A DNA stretch of 64,000 nt, taken from assembly GCA_951640165.1 (NCBI GenBank), contig OX621234.1:3973001-4037000 (forward strand), read 5' to 3'. Below, in pieces: positions 31,867-42,600 of the stretch. Made by a program: the position numbers and the translations under genes. The stretch is from Pseudoips prasinana (taxonomy: Eukaryota > Arthropoda > Insecta > Lepidoptera > Nolidae). A model generated the notes under the pieces. It searched no databases and was not told the origin of the DNA. It saw only the letters and a program-made list of their open reading frames with translations. Position 1 is the stretch's first letter; every line of letters begins with the position of its first letter.

Positions 31867-34679
31867 ATGGCCTGTAATTTATCATTCTACTACCAAAATT
31901 GCCGCGGACTACGAACAAAGTTAAATACCTTATATAATAACATTCTGGCGGATTCGCATGACATTATTATTTTATCTGAGACTTGGTTGGTACCTGATAT
32001 TGAAGACCGTGAATTCATCGACTCAAGGTATATAGTGTATCGCTGTGATAGAAACCATGTTCTGTCTGGTAAATCTGACGGTGGAGGAGTATTGATAGCG
32101 GTACGCCGTGGTTTACACGCTATACGTCCTGTTTTAAAAAATTCTACGCTATACGAGTATCAAGATGATAGTAAGAACATCATGCCACATAACATTGATT
32201 ATATAATTTTAAAGTTTTATGCTAAGTCAATTAATCGATACCACATTGTGTGCGGTTTATACGTACCACCCAGTCAATCGCTAACTACCTACCATGCTTT
32301 ATTTAATATTCTAGAAAGGGAATTATCTTGTCCTACAATTGGTGACGTATATATCTTTGGAGATTTTAATTTGCCACATGTCGATTGGTTTTGGCACAAG
32401 ACACCTGCGCTTATGCCTCGTATACATAACAATAGTAGTCCTTTGCACATTCTATTACTTAATTTTTTATCGGCTATAAATTGTAAGCAGTATAATAATA
32501 TTAAAAATAACCTGGACGGTACTTTGGACTTATTAATATCTAACAAGTTATGTGTTTGTGAGCCTGCACCTTTGCCTTTAGTATCAATTGATAATTTACA
32601 TCCGCCTTTTTTAACTATTAATTCGTTCGATTTATCACATATACCCATGGCTCGATTGTCGGTACCTCGATACCGTTTTATAGAAGCCGATTACTCTGCT
32701 ATTAATAAGCATATTAATAATATCAACTGGCCTCCACTTCTGAGCGATATCTCGTTGGACTCTGCAATTAATCGTTTCTATGAAACTATATATGAGGTAA
32801 TAAAAACTCACGTACCAATGAGACCTGCAAAATCTAATGAATACCCCATATGGTTTTCCCGCCCATTAATACACATTTTTAAAAATAAGGAAAAAGCATG
32901 GGGCAAGTGGAAAAGATATAAAAATTGTTCCGACTATGAACAATTTTCGTTGTATCGAAAGAGATTTAAGCTACTCTCTGCTGACTGCCTTAATACATAT
33001 CTGCATTCCGTTGAAATCGGCTTGAAAAAAGATATAAAGCATTTCTGGTCGTTTGTAAAAAGCCGTACAACTAATGCAGGTATACCCAACACCATGTCTT
33101 ATAATAATGAGGAGTGTAGCGGTTCTTTAGACGTGTGTAGGATGTTTTCGAAGTTCTTCAGCTCGGTTTATGAACCTAATGACAATATAATCAATGAAAG
33201 TTCTGGGCGACCGATAAACAGCCAAGTAATTTTATCTAATGTTTCATTTGATAAAGGTACTGTTGCCTCTTCTCTGAAGTCTTTAGACATAACCAAGGGT
33301 TCGGGTCCGGATGGGATACCCCCTTTCTTTCTGAAACATACTGCCGAGTCGTTGAGTGTACCATTATCCTATTTATTTAACCGTAGCCTCAAGGAAGGTA
33401 TCATGCCTCAGCTATGGAAGACTGCTAATGTTACGCCAGTATTTAAAGGTGGCATCAAAAATGACATTTGCAATTATCGTCCAATATCATTGCTGTCAGT
33501 CGTGTCCAAAGTCTTGGAGAGATTAGTCCATAATGCAATTTACCCTACGTTGCACAGCATCCTAATTTCTGAGCAACATGGTTTTGTTCAAAGTCGCTCC
33601 ACATTAACAAACCTAGTCTTGTACTCAATTTTTTTGTTCGAAGGTATGGATAACCAACTACAGGTGGACTCAATATATACCGACTTCTGCAAGGCTTTTG
33701 ACAAGGTTGACCACACGATGCTTTTACAAAAAATCGAGTATAACGGTATCCGTGGGAACCTACTCCGTTGGCTTGCGTCGTATGTTAAAAATAGAACTCA
33801 AAAGGTAGTGATTCAAGGGTTCTTGAAGTGATCACCGTCACTTCTGGTGTTCCCCAGGGCTCCATTTTGGGCCCTCTTCTCTTTGTTTTATTCATAAACG
33901 ACATTAAAAAATGTTTCATTAACAGTAAATTCCTTTTGTACGCTGACGACTTAAAGGTTTTTAGAAAAATAAGGTCAATTGAAGATTCTGTCAAATTGCA
34001 ACAAGATTTAGATAGATTCACTGCTTATTTTCTTGCTAACAAATTACATTTAAGTCTATCTAAGTGTAAATCAATCACTTTTACCAAAAAAAATAATGTC
34101 ATTAATTTCCCGTACTCCCTTTGTGGTACCGCTTTAGATAAAGTTTCATTAATTAAAGACCTGGGCATTTATTTTGACTCAAAACTGCACTTTGATGCTC
34201 ACATAGATTATATCACTGCCAAGGCTTTTAAACTTTTTGGCTTTGTTAGACGGACCTGTATCTCGTTCAAGAAACCCGCCACTTTCTTATTATTATACAA
34301 GTCACTCATTCGGTCACAACTGGAATACGCCACATGTGTTTGGAACCCCCTTTATGACAAATATAATGTCCAAATAGAATCAGTACAACGCAAATACCTT
34401 CGTTACTTAAATTATAAAGTTGAACGGAAGCGGTACCCATATGAGACTCTTCTCAAAAAATTTTCCCTTACAACTCTCAAAGAAAGAAGAATGTACCTTG
34501 ACCAAATGTTGCTTTATAAGATCTGTAAAAATAAGCTAGACTGTGATAAATTAGTCAATCAAATATTTATTCGCATACCTAGTCGCTCCCGTCGTATCCG
34601 TGACACCTACGCTCACAAAGTCACAAACTATTTGCTCCTACATCCAGCAGAACCAACGCTGGCGAACGAGCGCCTTTAA
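31867..34679 (+). pseudogene. LINE ORF2, endonuclease and reverse transcriptase, one frameshift
   Basis: The first part (31867-33831) has an APE-like endonuclease (residues about 5-230: YYQNCRGLRTK, LSETWL, IFGDFNLPHVDW) and the front of the reverse transcriptase (KGSGPDGIPPFFLK, NYRPISLLSVVSKVLERLV, YTDFCKAFDKVDH). At about 33815-33825 the frame shifts by one base. The second part (33828-34679) continues with SGVPQGSILGPLLF, the catalytic YADD box (FLLYADDLKVF) and the thumb, ending LANERL. The element would nick DNA and copy its RNA there, but this copy cannot make a full protein unless the shift is bypassed. No zinc knuckle or RNase H is seen. Daphne/Crack-type lineages in the CR1/Jockey group are the best guess. 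Confidence 0.88.
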
Positions 34680-35084
34680 GGCGGATAATGAAAGGTTACA
34701 ACGATAATTTCACTGATATTGATATATTTGCTTTGTCTATATATCAGTTTAAAAAACCGTTACTGAATAAGTTTGTCTAATTTAAATATTATTACCGTAT
34801 AAATACCTATTATTAACACTGTATAATACCTAACTCACACCTACTGTATGCTACCTAGACTAAGTTAATGTTGTTGATTACCTATAGTTTGCCATAGTTG
34901 CTTGTTACTAGTTTTACCGTTTCATATGATCTGTTGTAGATAACGATGCTGGTTGTGTGATTAACTAAGTCTTTTCTAAATAATTCTGTATTAGTATTAA
35001 GCAAATTATGCAATTGTTTGTTGTCTCAAATAAAATAAATAAATGTGGGACGTTAAATTGTTCCAATCGCGTTATATTTCGTAT

Positions 35085-35260
35085 AATTTATGACCGTAAA
35101 AACATTATACTTCACCATGCCCGCCAAATTACGTCCACCGTTGGACAAAATCCTCCGCAAAGTTCACAGAAAAACGCTGCTGCCCGTTCTCTGGTAGGTT
35201 TTCCCTCGGGACGATTTCTAGGCCCCCTACGGGATGAGATGGGGTGATGATATTCTACGC
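35085..35260 (+). repeat. Interspersed repeat fragment (family F)
   Basis: CTGCTGCCCGTTCTCTGGTA and GGGATGAGATGGGGTGATG match the right arm of the palindromic repeat at 58548-58732. It lies between the LINE and the right inverted repeat. Confidence 0.55.
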
Positions 35261-36217
35261 CGTCACCACACAGCGAATTCGTAATAATTATACTTACTTT
35301 ATCGATTTTACGTAAATGGTCGAAACTCCAGCTCAAGAAATACTGTTGCCATTACCATTACTGTTTCATTGATAAAATTATAACTCGTCAATACATAACA
35401 AAACATTAAAAGTCGTTTGAAAACCGGAAAAAGGAAAGTGCATTAAACTCTTTTATTTTAGCCAATTCTCCAACAATTATTCCTAACAGGTACATTTTCG
35501 TCTAGTGGAGCAAAAGATATCCCCATATTTAACAGAAATTATGGTCACTCTGCTCGAACATTATGAGCGATATCATCATTTTTGACATTACACGCGTAGA
35601 AAATTGTCCCGAGGTTAAAACGCTATGTCAATCTGATTAGGTTAATATTACAAATAAATGGATGTTAACACCGAAATCTTAACAATTATAGATAATGAGA
35701 TATCAGCGTTCAAAGTAACGTTACGATTGCCACGTAACTTTTGTTTTGCCTTGATTTCGTCAGTTTAAATAAACTTTGGTGGCATTAAATGCTTTCAGTA
35801 CTTTTGAAATATTAAAACCTTTCTTCTAGTATCAGTTTTACTGCATGATATCTTAAGTTTTGTAGAAATAATCGAGATTAAAGAAACATCAAGTGCACGA
35901 TTGAGCGGCCATAACTTCCAAGGTGAATATTTCGTGAAATATTGATCTTAGTCTTATAATTATTTTTTTGACAATTGTTGACAAATGGAATGTTCAATTA
36001 ACAAAAAGATTTAGATCTCTATCCCAAGTAGTTACTGAGATCTCCATGGCCGCGCAATCGTGCACGTTACGTTCGCGCGGCCAACTTTAAACCCCTGTAA
36101 CTTCTTTATTTCTGCTTTGACAAAGTTTTGGTTTGTTCCTTTCGATTTTGACAAAAAATATAGCTATTTCTTTTTCTGTTTGGATAACGTGGCGGAGCAA
36201 TCGTGACGCACACAACT

Positions 36218-36375
36218 ATTTTGTATATGTATCTTACGCGACAATTTTTATGTCTGTATGTAAAGCAACTTATTTTTATGTCTGTATGTAAAACTACTTA
36301 TTTTTATGTCTGTATGTTACGCTACTATTTTTTGTCCGTACGTTTTTTTGTCTCTATGTTACGCGATTGTATTGT
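36218..36375. repeat. ~26-bp minisatellite, right block
   Basis: Direct continuation of the unit types at 26030-26224 (TTACGCGACAATTTTTATGTC, TAAAGCAACTTATTTTTATG) in the same orientation. Confidence 0.75.
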
Positions 36376-36830
36376 AATTCGATGATAAATACTGATAGTA
36401 TGGACTTGGCAAAAAAGTAAGATCAGTAAATTTGAAGAAAAATGTAAGATTTTACTAAAGTTTTAATACTCAGTAGTAAAATCTTTCCGCATACATGTGT
36501 ATGTGTGCAACAATTTCACTTTGCAATTCTCACCTCATTTTCCAGTGCGGAGATAATCGTGACACTTGGGTAATGTCATTATCTGGAACAGATGGGATTC
36601 CTTGCAGCTTCAGTTGGAGATATACTTATGTATTGGAGATTGTAGAATTTCCGAGTGCAGGAAAGCTGTGAGGACACGTAGTTAACTAACCATCAGATAA
36701 TTATAAGAACACTGCCAATTCAATTCAAAATTGTGAGGGTACGTCAGTATTGAGACAAACAAAATTAATGTTGGATTTGATTATGTCATAAAGGTTTTTT
36801 TTTTTTTTATTTTTCACCGTCATTATTGTC
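36376..36830. other. AT-rich spacer
   Basis: No gene or known repeat was seen. A short inverted word around 36420-36485 (AAGATTTTACTAAAG versus GTAGTAAAATCTT) is the only structure. Confidence 0.35.
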
Positions 36831-36836
36831 GACATG

Positions 36837-37017
36837 TGCCTCTAGCACGAGTTCCTGCAGTTTACTTACTCGATCACACGTACAGTTTCGTCCCATACAT
36901 TGAGCACCAGAGTTTTAGTTCTTAATAGTTTCCACGAGAGGCGCTGGTGCTCAATGTATGGGAGGAAACTGTACGTGTGATCGAGTAAGTAAACTGCAGG
37001 AACTCGTGCTAGAGGCA
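36837..37017. repeat. 74-bp-arm palindrome, one mismatch
   Basis: Arms 36837-36910 and 36944-37017 pair with a single C/G mismatch around a 33-nt loop. The ends TGCCTCTAGCACGAG are unlike any other repeat here. Foldback MITE, inverted duplication and artefact are all possible. Confidence 0.9.
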
Positions 37018-37173
37018 ATGATGATGAGGATATAAACAAGATTTCAAAACTAAGTACTAAATTGTTGGAATTTTTCTACACCAATGGGTGTCTGTCATAC
37101 TATAAGAGTAACCTAATCTGTTTTTATAGAATTAAGTCATATTATAACGCTTCCATTAGCTTCGCACAGGCAC

Positions 37174-37290
37174 CAGGGGCTCTACCAGCTAAGTCGCCGA
37201 ACATCGATTTCTTAAATGGCGTTCAAATAAATAAAGGTTTAAAATAATTTAATCAATCGTTAAATCGGCTTCCATGAGCACATCTCATAA
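37174..37290 (+). mobile_element. CAGGGGCTCTACC MITE, single-ended copy
   Basis: It matches one half of the MITE family at 51821-52296 and 59424-59870 (CAGGGGCTCTACCAGCTAAG, ATCGATTTCTTAAATGGCGT) and stops in the middle at ATGAGCAC. Confidence 0.7.
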
Positions 37291-37697
37291 AGGTTTTTTT
37301 TATTATTTTGGAACGATTAAATGTCAGGTTATTCAGTCAGTTGCATCATATCATGATATCATAATATAAACGGTGATCGGGAAGAACATGAAACATTTCC
37401 ATCGAAATATCACCGATATTGATCTGTGATGAAACTACCAAAATACAGTGAGTTAAAAATAATAAAATGCTTATATTTTTATTACAACTCTTTAATAAAT
37501 AATCTTATATTGATCCCAAGACTAGAACATTATACAAACAGTTTAATTACATTATTCCAATAATTTAATCAGGTACATCATACAAATAGTTACATTAGAT
37601 TATATAAATAGTTCAATTATTATTATTAAGAAAAAATATATAAAAATAGTTAAATAGTTACATTATATTATATCAACAGTAAAAACTAATTATACCA

Positions 37698-39247
37698 TAC
37701 AATGTGTAACATAAATAGTGGACGTAACTTAAGCAGTTTAGATTTGCTAACGAAACTGAACAACTGATGTGTTGTTGGTGACTCGTTGTTCAGCTTCGTA
37801 ACCAAATTAAACTAACTAGAAAAACACTTATACAAGAATAACTATCAGCTGATGCATTTTGTATGAATTTCCATACAAAATACATCAATCATCGTTATTG
37901 AACAAAACGTTGTACGTATTAAACTAGTGTTCTTTAATATTTCAGTCCCATGGGTAGATAGCGCGTCTTAATATGTTCAGACCCATGGGTATATATCCCG
38001 TCTTCATATGTTCAGACCCATGGGTATATTACCCGTCTTAATATGTTCAGACCCATGGGTAGATAACCCGTCTTAATATGTTCAGTCCCATGGGTAGATA
38101 ACCCGTCTTAATATGTTCAGACCCATTCAGTCCCATGGGTAGATAACCCGTCTTAATATGTTCAGACCCATGGGTAGATAACCCGTCTTAATATGTTCAG
38201 TCCCATGGGTAGATATCCCGTCTTAATATGTTCAGACCCATGGATATATATCCCGTCTTAATATGTTCAGTCCCATGGGTAGATAACCTGTCTTAATATG
38301 TTCAGTCCCATGGGTAGATATCCCGTCTTAATATGTTCAGACCCATGGATAGATATCCCGTCTTAATATGTTCAGTCCCATGGGTAGATAACCCGTCTTA
38401 ATATGTTCAGACCCATGGGTAGATAACCCGTCTTAATATGTTCAGTCCCATGGGTAGATAACCCGTCTTAATATGTTCAGACCCATTCAGTCCCATGGGT
38501 AGATAACCCGTCTTAATATGTTCAGACCCATGGGTATATAACCCGTCTTAATATGTTCAGTCCCATGGGTAGATAACCCGTCTTAATATGTTCAGTCCCA
38601 TGGGTAGATATCTCGTCTTAATATGTTCAGACCCATGGATAGATATCCCGTCTTAATATGTTCAGTCCCATGGATAGATAACCCGTAATAATATGTTCAG
38701 TCCCATGGGTAGATAACCCGTCTTAATATGTTCAGTCCCATGGGTAGATATCTCGTCTTAATATGTTCAGACCCATGGATAGATATCCCGTCTTAATATG
38801 TTCAGTCCCATGGATAGATAACCCGTAATAATATGTTCAGTCCCATGGATAGATATCCCGTCTTAATATGTTCAGTCCCATGGATAGATAACCCGTAATA
38901 ATATGTTCAGTCCCATGGATAGATAACCCGTCTTAATATGTTCAGTCCCATGGGTAGATAACCCGTCTTAATATGTTCAGTCCCATGGGTAGATATCTCG
39001 TCTTAATATGTTCAGACCCATGGATAGATATCCCGTCTTAATATGTTCAGTCCCATGGATAGATAACCCGTAATAATATGTTCAGTCCCATGGATAGATA
39101 ACCCGTCTTAATATGTTCAGTCCCATGGGTAGATATCCCGTCTTAATATGTTCAGTCCCATGGATAGATAACCCGTAATAATATGTTCAGTCCCATGGGT
39201 AGATATCCCGTCTTAAGTTACGTCCATTTTTATGTTACACTTTGTAT
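37698..39247. mobile_element. Inverted-repeat element carrying a minisatellite
   Basis: ATACAATGTGTAACATAAA...GGACGTAACTTAAG at 37698-37734 returns reversed at 39212-39247 with two mismatches and one gap. Between them are ~200 bp of unique DNA and the whole 35-bp array, whose last unit runs directly into the right inverted repeat. Non-autonomous DNA elements that carry internal tandem arrays are known. The true outer ends and any target duplication were not found. Confidence 0.65.
37941..39215. repeat. 35-bp minisatellite, about 36 units
   Basis: The unit is TTCAGWCCCATGGGTAGATA plus WCCCGTCTTAATATG. Variants differ at the T/A after TTCAG, at GGG/GGA in the CCATGG core and at AACCC/TCCC. A 10-bp insertion recurs twice (about 38125 and 38485), and blocks of several units are repeated, so amplification was in multi-unit steps. 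There is no coding sense. Confidence 0.97.
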
Positions 39248-39606
39248 AGTCAACAGTTAAGAAACTTGATTTTTATGATTTAGTAGTAGTTGTTTGAGGA
39301 TATAACACTGAAAATTAACAAGAATCTGCAAGGTAAACAGACTAAATTATCTGAAACAAACGCTATACGATTTCTTAAAAATAGTCAGACATAATTAAAA
39401 TATTCTTATGAGAGATTAATTTAGATGTTACTGAAATACGTTTAAAAGCACCATGAAATTCTAAACTAACGATTTCTGATAAATAATGTCTGCTTTATAA
39501 TATCATCTTAATAATGTGTTCTTAATAATCTTAGTAATGTCCAACTGAGCGATATATGTTTTACTTTAATTACTTAACTTTAACTTATATCAAATAGGGA
39601 GTATCA
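39248..39606. other. 3' flank of the WD40 gene
   Basis: AT-rich, without a repeat. On the minus strand a possible ATTAAA poly(A) signal lies at 39565-39570, about 40 bp after the stop codon of the WD40 gene. This is weak evidence. Confidence 0.35.
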
Positions 39607-42600
39607 TTAGTTATTTCTTTTACATATAACTTTTCCTTCCGGGTTTCTGACAGGTTTGTTATTTTCCTTTGCTGCTCTGGGATCATTGCCACGGGTGTAA
39701 AATTTCCAAATATGGACCTGGAATTAAAAGGATAACTGAAACTCAAACTACACAAACATTGGCATTTTATAGGTATTATTACTTAATAAGTATCATTAAC
39801 ATCATCCTGATATCGTTAACTGCAGAACATAGGTCTCCCCACAGGTTGCCATTTGGAAGGGTCACCTTGCATGGCATGTGAGTTGAAGGCCGCAGTACGG
39901 AGGTATCGAGTACAAGGGTGGCGTTGCTGCCCAACTACATACTGTATGCCTTAGCTATCATTATAATCACTTACTTAATTTGAATGAAAGAAGATTGAGA
40001 GATGAATGAAAGAAGATTGACAAAAGAAGTATACCTGGCCTGTGTGAACGGGACAACCGTAAGGGGAAGACCACGTCGAACATTCTCTGACCAAATTGGA
40101 GATGTTCTCAAGAAAGGGCAGGTCAGAAGTACCTTAAACCGGCGAGCATGTATGAAGAATATAATGACAGTAACCGAGGCAAAAGAAGTATGCAAAGATC
40201 GTGACAAATGGAAATCCGTTGTCTCTGCCTACCCCTCTGGGAAACAGGCGTGAGTCTATGTATGTATTATTTGAAGAAGAGAGAAACATTTTGAATTGTG
40301 GTTTGGACTGTAGTATATACAGTCAACGAATTTGTTAAAAGTAAATCCTATTTCCAGCGTTAAATGAAACCCGAAAACGAACCGTAACTCTAAGATCTCA
40401 ATATAAAAATAGGTTAAGTACCGGAAACCATAAAAACTGCCCTCATAAAAAAAGTGTATTTGGTATGGCACCTTTAATTTACAACAAAATTCCATCAGTA
40501 ATCAAAGATCAACCATATAACATATTTAGGAATAGACTGATTACTCTATTACTAGAAAAGTGCTAATATTCAGTTACGGATTATTTTGTAATTTAATTAG
40601 ATAGAAATCTATTTGATTCCTTATTTAGTTTTGAATCATTGCAATGTTTGCCTGCCAAATTGGCAGAATGTACTCGGTATTTTTTATTATTTCTAACATC
40701 ACTACATCACATCACTAATCAGAATCTGTGTGTAAATAAAATTAGTCATATTTTAACGCTTTCAGCTATGTAGTATGCAGTTTCAATTATGTACCTAGTA
40801 ATAATTCGCAATGCAAAGCGTTAATAAATCTTAAAAATGGGAAATCATAAATAAAATTGTCCGGCGGGTCTCGAACCGGCACCATCTACCAATCCGGGGT
40901 AGGCGCTCTGCGTTAAGCTACGAACTTTTGAGATTAGATTAACGCTTTGCATTGCGGCAAGCAAGTGTTATGATATATATAAAGTTAAAATACAAAAAAA
41001 ACACGCTATTATAGAAAACCATAGGTACTCGTACAAAAAAAGGAATTTCAAAAAAATATTGAGGTGGCGTGATTGGTAAATGCTTGCCTTTCACGGCGCA
41101 GGTCGAGGGTTCGATTCCACCCAGGACAGATATTTGTGTGCCTGAACATGTCTGGTTGTATCTATATAAGTATGTATTAACAAAGGAAAAGTAGCATAAT
41201 TATGTAGTATATTAGTTATCTGGTTGCCATAGTACAAGCTCTGCTTAGTTTGGGATCAGATGGCCGTGTGTGAATAATGTCCCAGGATATTATTATATTG
41301 CATTATATTTACTGTCAAAAAAAACGTGGGATGTGTGGTGTTATGATTGACAGATATGAGTAGAAGGATTATCAAATTAATATAATAATATATTAAAAAT
41401 CACCCCACACTTGTTTACAATCAAATATTTTATTAATTTCCCTAATTTAGTCAAAACTGTACAAAGAATATTTTTTTAAAAGGATACTTGGGGCGTGATC
41501 TACAATTGATATCGAAGCCAAAAATATAGTTTTTAGAATATTTGTCTGTTTGTCTGTATGTATGTCCGGGCTAATCTCAAAAAGTACTGCATGGATTTAC
41601 TTCAAATTTTGCTAGTGCTAGAGCTAGCTGTGCCCCGCGGTTTTACCCGCGTTAAATTTTATAAATTATCACAGGTCCTCCCCGTAGGTGATAGCGTGAT
41701 AATATGTAGCCTATATGTTGACCCGACCTCTTAGTAATATTCATGCAAAATTTGAAGTAAATCCATGCAGTACTTTTTGAGATTAGCCCGGACATACATA
41801 CAGACAAAAATTCTAAATACTATATTTTTGGCTTCGATATAAATTGTAGATCACGCCCCAAGTATCCTTTTAAAAAAATATTCATTGTACAGTTTTGACT
41901 TTCCTACGATTTTATTATATGTATAGATGGTTTTCTATAAAGCGTGTTTTAGGAATTATAATTTATAAATATTTACCAAGGCGTCATCTCCAGCTGAGGC
42001 GATTAATTCTCCATTGGGGGAAAAGCAAACCGCATTCACAGATCCGATATGCTCAGTAAGAGTAAATAATACAGTACCCACAAACACATCGACAATCTGA
42101 AAATAAAAAAATTGTTTTAAGATTACTCTAACCAGAGCGTATGATAAATAGGCACAAAGCAGGTATCTGCTAAGTTTTTAAATATAAGTGTAGAGAATTC
42201 TACCTAAAAATGTTTATTGCAACATTGGTGGAATAAATAATACATATTGGCTATTCCACTAATGATGTGAGGAACCTACCTCGTAATTTGTAACCTATTT
42301 ATTGTGTACCTTTAGCCGTAAGGCTTAAATATGTGTATCGTGTTATAATAACCATAACGCTAGTTAATAAGGGAGTGATCTTGTAATCGTGTATCGTGTC
42401 GAAATATGTGTATCGTATCGAAATATGTGTATCGTGTTATAAAAACCATAACGCTAGTTAATAAGGGAGTGATCTTGTGATCGTGTATCGTGTCGAAATA
42501 CGAGTATTTGTATCGTATCGAAATATGTGTATCGTGTTATAATAACCATAACGCTAGTTAATAAGGGAGTGATCTTGTGATCGTGTATCGTGTCGAAATA

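Larger units (their letters stand above)
30210..35043 (+). mobile_element. CR1/Jockey-group LINE, near full length
   Basis: The order is a 5' leader (about 30210-30367), ORF1, a ~620-bp AT-rich gap, ORF2 and a 3' region ending in AAATAAAATAAATAAA (35028-35043) in place of a pure poly(A). It contains an APE-type endonuclease and a reverse transcriptase but no RNase H frame. The exact 5' end is uncertain. It sits in the middle of the 10-kb inverted-repeat element. Confidence 0.85.

Noticed and set aside
37941..39215. CRISPR-like direct repeat array
   Set aside because: The 35-bp units are contiguous, with no unique spacers, and the genome is eukaryotic.
40858..40930. Possible tRNA gene on the minus strand
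   Set aside because: Acceptor ends GTTCGTA and CCGGACA do not pair, so it is treated as a tRNA-like repeat.
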